Both the position numbers and the translations under genes were made by a program. Below, in pieces: positions 26,308-37,880 of a stretch of 64,000 bases of DNA. Each line of letters begins with the position of its first letter. Position 1 is the first letter of the stretch. The stretch spans positions 310,001 to 374,000 of the forward strand of contig VZSF01006851.1 in assembly GCA_013398295.1 (NCBI GenBank), in the 5' to 3' direction. The notes beneath the pieces were generated by a model. The model did not search any database. It worked only from the letters and a program-made list of their open reading frames with translations, and had not been told where the DNA came from. The stretch is from Chionis minor. Taxonomy: Eukaryota > Chordata > Aves > Charadriiformes > Chionididae.

Positions 26308-29300
26308 TCAAAACTATAGAACAACTAAGAGGAAGAACAGCCCTGAACCCTGAATTATCAGGAAAAACAAACCAACAAAATAACTTTTACTGTGGGTGGT
26401 CACTGCTAAACATCTACAACACAGTGTAGGAAATGGACCATTGTTCAATACATCATGACCTGTCCTGAGCCATTAAAAACTTTGAATTATCCTGGTTACT
26501 TTTCTCTCTCCGAGTTCTCTGTGGTCTCTATTAAAGCAAACTCATGCTGTGGAGGATGAGATATTTTTCCATGAGCCACCTCTTTCCTCTAAAGGATCCT
26601 CTCAGGGCATCTGTAACTCATCCTGCAAAGGCTGAATATGTAAGCTCTGATGTCAGAGTATATTCACGGAAGTGTTTAGCAACATATAATCATGTGAAGA
26701 TGCTATACAAGAAAAATAAGTTGGTGATAATATTTTCCAAATAAAATAATTCAGGATAAAAATAATTTTCTTTTTTTTTTTTTATAATATCAAATTAAAG
26801 GACAAGCATTGCATAAGCAGACTTTCACAACACATTAAAAATCCCAGAGAAACAATACATCATACATGAAGAGCTTCCTACCAGATTCATGCAGCTAATG
26901 AAATTCTACGCAACTTCTTCCAGGAAAATAGCTTGCGTATTCTGAAGCTATATCCAGGATTTTTACAAACTGTTCTGCGTGATTCATTCAGTGCTCGGTA
27001 GATTAGATGTTATTGAATTCACATGAGTTCACGTTAAATAAATAAAGTGAAACACAACAGCTGGGGCTGCTCATCACTCAAGCACATGACATCCATTGCC
27101 AAACCCAAGAGAGACTCAGTAGTGTTGTAATTACCAAACTGGGTCAGCGGTGAAGTAGAAAGTGGGGACTGTTATAACACCAACTCCTTGGATTATCTGT
27201 CATCAGGACAAAATATCAGAGAGGCCTGTAGTATATGGCAAGTAGCAATGGCCCAGGCCTGGGCACAAGGAATCGCTACATGGAGGACCAACATTTCATC
27301 CTGTAAAAATTCCATTACATGGGGAAGGGTAAGTTGGAACAGTCTCATACCACACGTTAGAGTGATTTGAATGACCTTTGTTGCCAGTGCCACGAATCTA
27401 GAAATCCAACAGAGATTAGGGAACACAGGTTTCTCTGCTTTAAAATTCCAGTGATTTCTCCCCAAATGTTTGCTCACAGCTCTGTGCTTGCTCTGTGTTT
27501 CACCAGGGCCAGGCAAAGGAACAGAAGCAGAGGAAATGAAAAGGGTGGAGGTGTCTGACTATAAAATGAGACTGTGTCAAGGAAGAGCAAGATCTTGAGA
27601 TCCATGTGTGCCAGGCACAAGCAGGACCAATTTCACGTTACAGGAAGGAGAGAGACTACAGCTCTGGGCAATGCAAGGCCATTTTATTCATGTTACCTCA
27701 GCCTCCATGACAAAGGTCTCAAGCCTATATACAGTGCAGGCTAGAAATGCTGACGTACATCAAGAAGAGTCAGGGGAACTATGTGACTAGCACATCTGGC
27801 TTCCTACCCTGCAAGACCAGGAACAGCTGGAGAGAAGAAGAGAGTGGCCTTTGGCACAAGTCTGCTCCAAGACTCAAAACTCAGAGTTTCCATTCCAGAG
27901 CAAGACACCTTCACCACTCAGCACCCCACCCCTGGCGTGTGCATACTCATTCTTTGTTTTGATAAGTAAATCAGTACTTACTTTAATGTATTATACCTGG
28001 GGGAATTTAACTTAGTATGCTATGCTGAGGTTCCAAGCGGATGTAGTTATTTTTGACGCCAGTAATTTGTTTTTTGCTTCTTTTCCAAATAGGACAAAAA
28101 AAAAAAAGCTAGGGCTGGATTTCTGCCTGGTTTCCATCCTAAATCACCATTTATCCCCTTGCTCAGCTGACATCAGTGGAAACGTCAGAAAATCTTCCTC
28201 TTGTAAGCTATCATAAACAATACCAATACAGGGGAAACAAAAATAACTGAAGAGGGCACAGGAATCACTACTCAGCTCTCGCTCTCATCCTTGTTGCTGC
28301 ATTCTGCAATGCTCAAACGTTTGCCCTCAAGAAGGGCAAACAGCCCTTCCTCACAACCACCAAAGTATGCACACACCTGGGTCCCACCTAGGGATCCAAG
28401 TCACAGATGACAATTCACACTCTCTGCTCAGCTGTTATCCACCTGGAAGCATCTGAAACTCTGTAAGTGCCTCAATTTTGACTGAGGAACACCTAAAATC
28501 TGCCTTTGTACATGTGGAAATGCACTTTTCTTTCAAGAGATAAGCAGCAAGGGGTCAAAACCAAAATTTAAATGATTCAGAAATAGCAAGCCTCACTCAG
28601 AAATCTCGACTGTGCCCAGAAGGAAGTAATGGCCACCACATTCTTGTAAGACCCACTCCTGTGGGCTGAGGGTGACAAGAGGATTAAAGAAATTGGGTGA
28701 AAATATCAACATAAGCAGCCTCTCCAATACGTTCTGCTTGAAACAGTACAGCATAGTAGTTCAAGTCAGTAGCCGATGGTCGACATTAGCAGTCACACAG
28801 AAACACCCAGACCCTTTTTCCTCCCTCCCAGACTCTTTCTTTTAACGTTTGTTAACTTACCTGCTGTTACCACACAGGCTTGAGGCAACTCTCAGCTCTG
28901 ATTTCCAGTTACTCACCCCCTAAGAACTCAGCGCTGAAGAAAGGAGACTTTAGCAGGTTTTTTTTAGGCAAAATTTTAGACATTTTGAAGGCAAGGAAAT
29001 TTGGGGGTGCAGATGTCAAATGTTATCTGTTATACCTTTATTGGAGAGCTATTTTTAACGCAACCGACTCAGTTGGCGTGAGTAGGGAAGAGCAACAGAA
29101 TAGTAAGGGTCCACTTAATGCTCAGCCTGTCACTTTATAAGGCCATGCTGGGTCAGGAAAGAGGGAGAGGGAGCCTCCACAAATAGCAAACATCTCACGG
29201 CTTAAAAATTGTGACAAGTCTTTCGTTTGAAACAACTGCAAGGAGGGTGCCGAAAAGACTGAAACTTTGAATATCCCTTGTTCAGCAAGCTGCCTCGCTG

Positions 29301-30234
29301 GGCTGGGAACATGTTGGAGCTTGCAATCCTGGAGTCCAACATGCTCCCTCTGTTCGTCTTGTTCGCTCTTCCATGATTTTATAGCTGCTTTATATAACGA
29401 GCAGGCAGGCACCTTACATGGCCGGGTGTGTGCAGTAGTAAGATTTTAGCTGTCACTCCAAACTGCAGCTGGTATTTTTTAAAAAGCTGCAACACTTTCC
29501 TTTCAGTTATCCCTCGAGGCTAATTCTGGCATTTCAGGGGCAAAAGAAACTGCAGAGCACCCAGATGAAGCTTTTGTGAGTGCTCTTGCATTTTTATGGG
29601 AGAAGAGTGTTTGAACCACACCCCGGAAGATTTTCACTAGAGCCAAGCACTGTCCTCAGATATGTCGTATATAGGCAGCATTCACCTCCCCTTCAAGACC
29701 TGCCAAGACTCATGTGCCAAGCGTGAGATTCATACAGCCAAACCCTCCTCTCCCAGATACCGCTGCCTCCTGGCATCTCCGTCTGTGCCTCCTGCATTTA
29801 CAGCATCGCCCCTCTCTTCCACTGCCTCTCTCCTGCTTTGGGACCTGGTTAGTCCAGTTTGTGGACTATCTGGTCTGCTCCATCTCCATGACAGGGCCCT
29901 GCTCCTCGAGTGCATATGCTACAGTGATTTATTTCTTTTTTTCCACTCTGAGTAGTCACTTACTCATCAGTGAGCCTTTCCCTGTGATTTGACGAGAGAT
30001 AGCACTGCTTTGTACGTCAAAGGCGAGGTCTGCTTTTGGTTGCTGGAGACAGTGGCCAGCATGATGGGTAGATGATGGTTTTTTCCATGTGCGCTGTTAC
30101 TATTCCCACTTCATTCAGGTCAGTATTTTGTCAGCTCCAGCTCTCCTAGCATAAGGCACAAGCCTTTTGGCTGAAGCTAAGTTGCACAAGGGCCTCAGAA
30201 CTCCTTTGACTGAGCCTCACACCCCAAACCACTG
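26308..30234. other. Unique non-coding sequence
   Basis: No recognised repeat or gene. It holds a poly-T run at about 26770 and a poly-A run at about 28096. A minus-strand donor CAG before GTAAGT at about 28858 has a pyrimidine-rich acceptor about 75 bases upstream, but all three frames between them are closed, so at most a non-coding exon. A 9-bp inverted repeat lies at 29310-29343. Confidence 0.45.
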
Positions 30235-30325
30235 TGCAGATTTAAGGCCAGAGGGGTGGCTCTGGCCATCTGATCTGACCTGAATGATGCAAGACACAGA
30301 AAATTCATGTGGTCATTTCCTCATT
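30235..30325 (-). mobile_element. Possible ancient amniote CR1 3' remnant
   Basis: The stretch CAGATTTAAGGCCAGAGGGG, CATCTGATCTGACCTGAATG and AAGACACAGAAAATTC follows the same old CR1 consensus as the element at 19303-19440. It is short and diverged. Confidence 0.45.
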
Positions 30326-31719
30326 CAGCACTATCAGAAGTCATTTTGCCTCTGCAAGAAGTAAAACAGGAACCACATAGATCAGACGATCTGACCATGG
30401 AGAGATACCAACACAGCAGAGAACAGGGTGATCCATTGCTCCTGTCCCTTCAGCTTCTGCCCTCTGAGACGGCAGTTAATTGAGTTTAATGCCCTTGGAT
30501 CTAAGCAGCTGCTGTAAGACACGTCCTCCCAGCCCTTAGAGTTCAGGGGGGAGTTCAGGATGGCTCTGGTGTGATCCTGCTTTTGGCAGCCACTTCTGAT
30601 AGACTGGAGGGTGGCAGCAGATGAGGAACCAAGGGGCAAGCTGGACTACTGCCCAGGGGCAAAGGAGTGCATTCTTTCATGTTGTTATAAGCACAAATGG
30701 TAATTACAGGATAATTTGGGTTGGCTTTCAAACTGCACTAAAGCCCCTTTCTGCAGCTTTGGCAACATAAGGTGACCTAGCCGAGGGGACAGAAGCATCT
30801 CGTAAGAAGACGGCCGCGGCAAAGGCATGGGCAAGGAAGAATGCGCTCACCCTCTCAATGCCTGTCTAAAGGGCAGGGTCAGGACAAATATATCCAAATC
30901 CTGCTGGCTGCTGCTATCTCCCTACAGCAAAAGGGCTTTGCTGTATGGTTCAGGACGACAGGTTGAGTTGTGGTCGCCAACGAGCAAAAAGCACCGGTGA
31001 GAGCTAGGAGAAGGGGACGAGGGGAGCAAACGTGCCCCAGCACAGGTCCTGCCTAGCACAGTGCTCCCATTGCAGGGTGCAGAGTGACCCAGGTTGGGCA
31101 GTTTTGCTTCTAGCCCCACTTCGGTTGGGAACTCCTGGAGGCAGGCTGGGGCTGGAGGAAGCTGCAGCTGCCACCCAGCCTGCACTGGCTAATCTCTTCT
31201 CAAAGCTGCTCTGAGATCTGGACAGCCCCAGGCTGCCTAAGAGCAAAAGGGAAGAGGAAAGGTTATAGAAAGGCCTGTGTGTCCTCTTCCTTCTTTCTTG
31301 CCCCGAGCGTAAAAAGCAGACTCTGAAAAACCTGCTGGGTTTCTACAAGCAGGGCACATTTCTGGAGGAGAAACCCTGGCACTCCACTCCGTAGCAGAGT
31401 TTGGGAGAAAAGCCATCCTTTCTCACGTCTGCTTGGCGCGGCAGAGGGGCTTGTGTGTCAGGATCCCACCTCCCCCCCCGCCAAGGTCAGGGGCTGTGCG
31501 CGGTGGGGAAGCAGCCACAGGAGACCCAAACCGGTGCTTTGGGGATGCAGTGTCCAAAAATCTGCTACGCGCGTTGGCTCTTTTGTCTCATCACATTTAA
31601 CACTGAATACTTTATATGTGTGTATATATAGTAATTATCTTTTCATTCTGCTTTTAAGGAGGACCTTGGCAAAGGAAAACACTAACTTTTGCTGTTTTAA
31701 TTCCTTCCCCCCATCCTTC
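30326..31719. other. Unique sequence, rising GC content
   Basis: No gene or repeat recognised. GC content rises towards the GC-rich block that follows. Confidence 0.45.
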
Positions 31720-31910
31720 CCGCCTCCCTGGCTGTCGGGAGGAGAGCGGGTGGCCGGCGGGTCCCTCGGCGGGGACATGCTGCCATCCAGCGGCAGCGGC
31801 CACACCGGCCCCGCGAACGGGGACGGGGATGTCCCGCCGCCCCCGAAGCCCCCCGCCCGGCTCGGTCCCCCGCCGCTCCCCCGGGGGNCTGCTCTGCAGC
31901 CCACCTCGCT
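31720..31910. promoter_or_regulatory. GC- and CpG-rich block, possible promoter or first exon
   Basis: A sharp switch to GC-rich, CpG-containing sequence within AT-leaning surroundings. On the plus strand an ATG at 31777 (GGGGACATG, G at -3) opens a Pro/Gly/Ser-rich frame starting MLPSSGSGHTGPANGDGD, followed by PPPPKPPARLG, interrupted by an N at 31888 and stopping at about 31936. The minus strand is also open with a Gly/Pro/Ser-rich peptide. GC-rich DNA is poor in stop codons, so open frames here mean little. I see no convincing splice donor at the end of the plus frame. It could be a CpG island of an unannotated gene. Confidence 0.4.
31888..31888. other. Single N in GC-rich block
   Basis: The N follows CCCCCGGGGG and precedes CTGCTCTGCAG. 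By analogy with the join at 23072 it may mark a contig junction, so bases may be missing or duplicated here. Confidence 0.7.
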
Positions 31911-32289
31911 GAGCTCAGCTCCTTCGTGCCCAAATTAACCCTCCCAGATCCCTGACGGCGAAGCTGTTCGCAGAAAGGAAAGGCGAGCACACCTTTCCTC
32001 CTTTTTATCCTTTTTCTGCTTCTTTTTCCTCGTTTTTTCTTTGGCAAGGCTGGACAAAGACTTGATATTTTTAAAGATTTTTAAGAACTTTTTTTTTTAA
32101 AGATTTTTCAGTGGTGCCCTCTGTGGTACCCAAAGTCTCTCCTTGTCAGACCCCCTCAAACCAGTGAGCGTTTAGCAGCTGGGGAGGTCACGCCCAAGGC
32201 AGGATGCTGCGTTTAAATAAAATACCTGGGAAATCACGGCCTTGAACATTCATTCACAGCCGCTCCTCGCCTTTACGTCTCTCGTACAG
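31911..32289. other. Unique sequence downstream of the GC-rich block
   Basis: Pyrimidine-rich around 31990-32045, then AT-rich with a poly-T at about 32092. No gene or repeat recognised. Confidence 0.4.
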
Positions 32290-32511
32290 AATGGATGTCG
32301 CTACCCAGGGCAAGCCTGTCACTACCCGACACCATGGTTTCACATATATCCCAGCACTGGAGATGGCGGTACCAGTTCAGGTATTCCTGCCCCATCCTGC
32401 CCTCCAGCCGCTCAGTCCAGCCCTTTCTGCTCCCCTGTCTGCAGTTTGACCCTTAGGGATGTCAATGTGCTTTATTTTCAAACAGGTTCCTTCCTGAATC
32501 CGCGTCACCAG
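32290..32511 (+). CDS. Candidate internal exon, 222 bp, unrecognised
   Basis: A pyrimidine-rich acceptor (CTCCTCGCCTTTACGTCTCTCGTACAG, ending 32289) and a near-consensus donor (CACCAG before GTAAGTGC at 32512) bound a 222-base segment. It is open in phase 0 at both ends, 74 codons. The peptide begins NGCRYPGQACHYPTPW and ends GSFLNPRHQ; it is rich in Pro, Ser and Cys and I do not recognise it. It lies about 0.4 kb after the GC-rich block, so a short gene or long non-coding RNA is possible. No conserved domain supports it. Confidence 0.22.
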
Positions 32512-35500
32512 GTAAGTGCACCGCAAGCAATGCCAGCTTGACTGAAGAGACAAAAGGATGTATCAGGGCAGGAACCAAACCGTATCCTGAGACACACAGT
32601 GCCAGGGATGCGTGAGCTACATGGGCTTACGTGGGAGCTGGCAGTGAGGTATAAGATGGTGTCCTACAAAAGGCTTCTTAAGTACAAGGACCTTCTAAGT
32701 GGCAGGCATCCAGCAACAGCCCAGTACCTTGAGCTATCTCCAACTTCACGATCCAGCTTGCTGTCCAACAGAGCATGGCATGGGAGGAGACGCCACACTG
32801 CCTTGCTGGGAAGATAGGAGGTGTTGCTTTAGCTGCAAGTGTGAGGCAATAGTCAAACAGATCTTGTATGTACATCACAAGAGGCCTGACGGTCCTGCAT
32901 GACATGATGGATGTTGACTTTACCTGTAACTGTGCACATACACATGAAAACATTCCTTCCTGATGGGTCAAGACCTCAAACAAAATGCAATGTGGGTAAC
33001 TGAGGTCAGGGATTTTCTATGACTAATGAATAAAGAAAAGGTTGAAAAGGTTTTTTTCCCCATCTGTGAACTCTGAACAGATTTCAGAGCAAGACTGAAC
33101 CTGGAGAGAGTGACAAACCGTAACTGCAAACTCCAGCTGATGTGCTGGTGGTTCCCATCCTGCAAACCTGGGTGTGCATGTCCATCAGGGAGGAAAACAG
33201 AGCGTAGCTCACACAGACCAGCCAACCTACCAGGTAACAAACCCAGTGCAACACGAAGGGAAAGAGGCCTTTGTTGAGGGGAGTGAGAGGGAAGATGGGA
33301 CAAGGGCATTTGGGGCAATCCGTTGTGCTGTGGGGCCCGCTGGTGTTTCATGGAGTGGAATTTGCTGGAGGCAAGCTGTGCTCATTTCAAATTCCATATG
33401 GGTATCATGTAGCCCTACGCAGGAGGAATGCTCCCCAGCGCAGGAAATTGTACCTTATTTTTCAAACCCTTCATCAGGAAGGAACCTTGACTGCCTCCTC
33501 TGAAGGACTCAGTTGTCCAAACACTGGGTTTCTCTGCCTTAAAGGACTCATTGAGCTGCAGTCTGAGATGGTCTTTTTGTTCTGCATTTTTCTTTGCTTG
33601 TCAGTGCCTGGTGATGAGGGGTTTTGAGGTCTAGGACTGAGAACTCGCAGGCATTTCAAAATGCAATACAAATTTGTATTGGGCGTTTTCAGCTAGGTTG
33701 AATTATGGTTTGTCCTTTTTTTGATGAGAACCCTCAAAACTAGTGCCCTGCTCCACAATCTCTCTCAGGGTTTAAATGCAGCCCAGTTCATTGTCCTTTA
33801 GAACTCCCAAATGAGTGGGAAAGATTGAGGCCACAGAAGACCATGTTCACGGCAGCTGATTTAGACGCATCCTCCTACAGCAGTTCTCCTGTGTGCATTG
33901 TCCTCCCACTCTGGGCAGAGCAGGGCTTTCGGAGAGAAAGTAGGGAACACCTTGAAGCAAACAGAGATGGGACCATTTCTCTTCACAGCCAGCACAGATG
34001 GGAATGATGAAACCAAGGGCTTAAATGTATCCTCACCATCTAATTCCATCTGATCCTTGGGCATGCACACACAAAAACACGGAAACCTCTAACCTCTGCT
34101 GAATTCAAAAGGAAGAGGGAGGGCTGTGGGACTGCAGCAGCTTACAGATGGGTGATGATTGTCTCTTAATTTCTGCTAGTTTCCAAATGCATTTATCTAA
34201 AAGTCTGCTGAGCTCAGTTCTATTAGTTTTCTCTCTGAGGAATAACATTGTCTCATTTGGGAACAAGAGAACAGGACACCCTACACCACCTCAGAAGGAC
34301 AAAGGGAGGGGGGCTGTTTCACCACCAATTTTTTTCTTCTCCAACCAGTTTAACTGGGGTGCCGATGGGTCTGGTGATCAAAAGAGAAGATAATTCTCTG
34401 CATTTATGTCAAAAATCACCTCTCTCAGCTGTATCCCTCCCTCTGCCTCTCTCTACCTCTTCTGAGCATCTGAATCAGTTTGCAAGCCCTTTCCACCCCA
34501 CTTAATCCCCCCTCCTCTTCTCATGGCAAAATCAGTCCTCCACACTAGGCTTCAGCTGTTTCTCGGAGCTTGTCTGTTCACATCACTGAGCAAGGGATGA
34601 AGTAATGAAAATTACAAGCTGTGGAAATTTGATCTCTCTATTCTCTAATTACTGCTCTCTGAAATCTGAGAATATATATTTACTTTAATATTCTTGCAGA
34701 GGAGGGGAAGTATCCCCAAGGCACAAAGCAAAGAGACAGAGAACTAGGAAGAAGGAATAGCATGAACACATTTGTACTTTATTAAATGTTATATACAGTA
34801 GTGTGCCTTTAAGGTTGACACAGAATCACAGTATTCAACTCATCTTGGTACTTAAAAGCAGTAAACATTTCCTGTTTGCAATGTACATTTATACACAGTA
34901 ATTTGAAGGTGAGGAGTCCTCAACTTGTGAGGAGTCCTCATCTTGTCCTGCTTTCCCAACAAATAATTACAAGTGTTTGCCATTTCATGATACTATATTG
35001 GCATTTTGCTTAAAACCATAGATCCTGGAGTCTTGTGAACACAGCAAGAATCATAGTTGTCATTCATAAAATGAAGTGAGAGAAACTCAACTTATTGTTC
35101 TTGAAATTATCGCAAAAACTTGGAAAATATGAACAGAATAAACCCTAGGTCAAAATATGAAGAAAATTAAAGATCTGCTAGAATTTCTTTTAAACTTGTC
35201 CAGAACTTATAGAAATGTCATGATTTTGGGAAAGCAAGTTGGCACGTTATATCAATACTACTATTGCTATTACAGGAATTTCTGAAAAGGTCCAAACATG
35301 GCTGATTTGGTAGGTTCTGTATAAAGCAAAGTCAGTCTTTGTCCTGAAAAGCTTAGACTCTATCTTTTATGAGTTTACTGTTCAGACAAAACCATTGAAT
35401 AAACATGAAAGTTCATTGATGACCAGGACTAAAGGACTAAAGGAACTCTAATCTTCACTAGTGAAAATCTTCAATGTTTTTCTTTGTTGCCCCTCCAAAA

Positions 35501-35575
35501 CCTGTAAAGGAAAAGGTCCAACAATTGCCTTTCCAGAACTGTGTGGTTTTCTTTTCTCATAACATTCTTCCACAT
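32512..35575. other. Unique non-coding sequence
   Basis: No interspersed repeat or gene recognised. An 18-bp tandem duplication is at 34909-34944. Confidence 0.45.
34909..34944. repeat. Two 18-bp tandem copies
   Basis: GTGAGGAGTCCTCAACTT followed directly by GTGAGGAGTCCTCATCTT, one mismatch. Each unit contains GAGGAGTCCTC, palindromic apart from its centre base. Confidence 0.9.
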
Positions 35576-36900
35576 ATCATAGAATCATAGAATGGTTAGA
35601 GTTGGAAGGGACCTCAAAGATCAGCAAGTTCCAACCCCCCTGCCATGGGCAGGGACACCTCTCACTACAGCAGGTTGCTCAAAGCCCCATCCAGCCTGGC
35701 CTTAAACACTTCCAGGGATGGGGCCTCCACAACTTCCCTGGGTAACCTGTTCCAGTGCCTCACCACCCTCACAGTAAAGAACTTCTTCCTAATATCTGAT
35801 CTAAATCTCCCCTCTTCCAATTTAAAACCATTACCCCTTGTCCTATCACTAGACTTCCTGACAAAGAGTCCCTCTCCAGCTCTCCTGTAGGCTCCCTTCA
35901 GATACTGAAAGGCTGCTATCAGGTCTCCCCGGAGGCTTCTCTTCTCTAGGCTGAACAGCCCCAGCTCTCTCAGCCTATCCTCATAGCAGAGGTGCTCCAT
36001 CCCTCTCATCATCTTAGTGGCCCTTTGCTGGACCTGTTCCAACAGTTCGATGTCCTTTCTATGTTGAGGACTCCAGAGCTGGACACAGTACTCCAGGTGG
36101 GGTCTCACAAGCGCAGAGTAGAGGGGGAGAATCACCTCCCGTGCCCTGCTGGCCACGCTTCTTTTGATGCAACCCAGGATACGGTTGGCTTTCTGGGCTG
36201 CCAGCGCGCACTGCCGGCTCATGTTGAGCTTCTCATCCATGAGCACTCCCAAGTCCTTCTCCTCAGGGCTGCTCTCCAGCCATTCTCTGCCCAGCCTGTA
36301 TTTATGCCTGGGATTGCCACGTCCCAGGTGTAGGACTCTGCACTTGGCTTGGTTGAACTTCATGCCATTTGCATTAGCCCACCTCTCAAGCCTGTCCAGG
36401 TCCCTCTGGATGGCATCCCTTCCCTCCAGTGTGTCAACCGCGCCACCGAGCTTGGTGTCATCGGCAAACTTGCTGAGGGTGCACTCGATCCCACTGTCCA
36501 TGTCTCCAACAAAGATGTTAAATAGCACTGGTCCCAGTACTGACCCTTGCGGGACACCACTCGTCACTGGCCGCCACGTGGACATTGACCCATTAACCAC
36601 AACCCTTTGAGTGCGGCCATCCAGCCAGTTCCTTATCCACCGAGTGGTCCATTCATCGAACCCGTGACTCTCCAATTTGGAGACCAGGATGTCATGCGGG
36701 ACAGTGTCAAATGCTTTGCTTAAGTCCAGGTAGATGACGTCCGTTGCTCTGCCTTTGTCCACCAAGTTCGTGGCAGTATCGTAGAAGGCCATCAGGTTTG
36801 TCAGGCAGGATTTGCCCTTGGTGAAGCCATGTTGGCTGTCTCCAATCACCTCCTTATTTTCCATGTGCCTTAGCAGAGCTTCCAGGAGGAATATGTGCCC
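35576..36900 (-). mobile_element. CR1 LINE, longest and best-preserved copy, minus strand
   Basis: A CR1 in reverse orientation. The 3' tail is at 35576-35600 (ATCATAGAATCATAGAATGG) and the ORF2 part extends to about 36895, where homology to the CR1 pattern ([14 protein letters not shown] on the coding strand) fades. The copy is 5'-truncated inside the reverse-transcriptase domain, as usual for CR1, so it lacks ORF1 and the endonuclease. The open frame inside is listed separately. Confidence 0.95.
35665..36864 (-). CDS. CR1 ORF2 C-terminal fragment with intact reverse-transcriptase motifs
   Basis: 399 codons without a stop or frameshift. The first Met is internal to the domain; the frame continues upstream as [11 protein letters not shown]. 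Fingers motif [12 protein letters not shown] lies at residues 13-24, motif [13 protein letters not shown] at 46-57 with catalytic Asp, motif [15 protein letters not shown] at 102-115, and motif C FADD at 133-136 with both catalytic Asp present. The rest is the CR1 thumb and C-terminal region ([24 protein letters not shown] pattern, [16 protein letters not shown]). The enzyme of an intact CR1 reverse-transcribes its own RNA at the nicked target. This copy lacks the N-terminal endonuclease and part of the fingers, so it is not autonomous. Its intact frame suggests a fairly recent insertion. No promoter is visible. Confidence 0.93.
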   Translation of the reverse strand: MENKEVIGDSQHGFTKGKSCLTNLMAFYDTATNLVDKGRATDVIYLDLSKAFDTVPHDILVSKLESHGFDEWTTRWIRNWLDGRTQRVVVNGSMSTWRPVTSGVPQGSVLGPVLFNIFVGDMDSGIECTLSKFADDTKLGGAVDTLEGRDAIQRDLDRLERWANANGMKFNQAKCRVLHLGRGNPRHKYRLGREWLESSPEEKDLGVLMDEKLNMSRQCALAAQKANRILGCIKRSVASRAREVILPLYSALVRPHLEYCVQLWSPQHRKDIELLEQVQQRATKMMRGMEHLCYEDRLRELGLFSLEKRSLRGDLIAAFQYLKGAYRRAGEGLFVRKSSDRTRGNGFKLEEGRFRSDIRKKFFTVRVVRHWNRLPREVVEAPSLEVFKARLDGALSNLL

Positions 36901-37880
36901 ATTATGTCTATCGTCTTTCTCGATCTATCTTCCCTTGGATTTCTTTATATTTCAAAAATTGCATAGTCAAAAAAAAAATAATACTGCTAACAACTGTATT
37001 GTGTGAACTGTTTCAGAGCTATCTGAATGACAAGACATTCTTTTTTTTTTTTTTCTGATCCAATCTTGTCCAAGAGTCATTGCCTTCATCCACTTCATAT
37101 ATTTACAAAAAAAAAAAAAAAAAAAAAAAAATTTTTNNNNNNNNNNNNNTTTAAAAAAAAAAAAAAAAAAAAAAAAAATCTTTGCTGAAATAACAGTTGA
37201 GCAACAACAAAAGTCTGGCAGCTGAGTTTGCTTCAGAAAGGCAGCCAAATCAGCCTTTCCAGGTTTTGTCTACTTCTTTTTCCCCTCCAGGAGAAGTATA
37301 TGGTGAAGTCACACATCTTGCAGGATTTCAGAACCATACTTTTTGAGCCCTATTTTTCCTGGTAACGTATAAGAAGGGTATAAGAATCAAAATAGGGAAT
37401 ATTCTAGATCATGAAGATGTCTACTGAGTACAAGTTTCTGATTGTCAGCCAGTAATGGCTGATGTATTTCAGGGACAAGCCCATTGTTCAAGCTAGTCTG
37501 TAATTCTCTTGTCCTCTGCTCAGCATACTATGAGGGGCAGGGGCCTGAAAGGATGCTGTCTGTCCTGTGTCACTCCATCATTATTTTTATAAGTGATGGG
37601 CAGACTTCATGAAAAAGTTTCTGTGAAGAAAATGTTCTTCATATGTTTTTTCTCATTTTTCCCCACAGGTTATTAATTATAGAAAGAAGAATCTGTTATC
37701 TATTTCCCACCATCCTTTTTCTCACTGTTCTCACAACACTGATGGACCTAGCCAAGTGATTAACACATGCAGTTTTCTGCCTGAAACAAATTTATCACTG
37801 TCAGCAGTGGGCCATCGTTAGAGGATATAGCTTTTGCTACAGTTTTTGCTTTTATAACCTTCTGCTGCCATTTCTAAGTT
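36901..37880. other. Unique sequence with homopolymer runs and a gap
   Basis: Contains a T14 run (37041-37054), an A25 run (37107-37131), the 13-N gap and an A26 run (37153-37178). No gene recognised. Confidence 0.5.
37137..37149. other. Assembly gap (13 N) inside homopolymers
   Basis: Thirteen N flanked by A25-T5 on one side and T3-A26 on the other. The length is likely an estimate and the local sequence should not be trusted. Confidence 0.97.
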
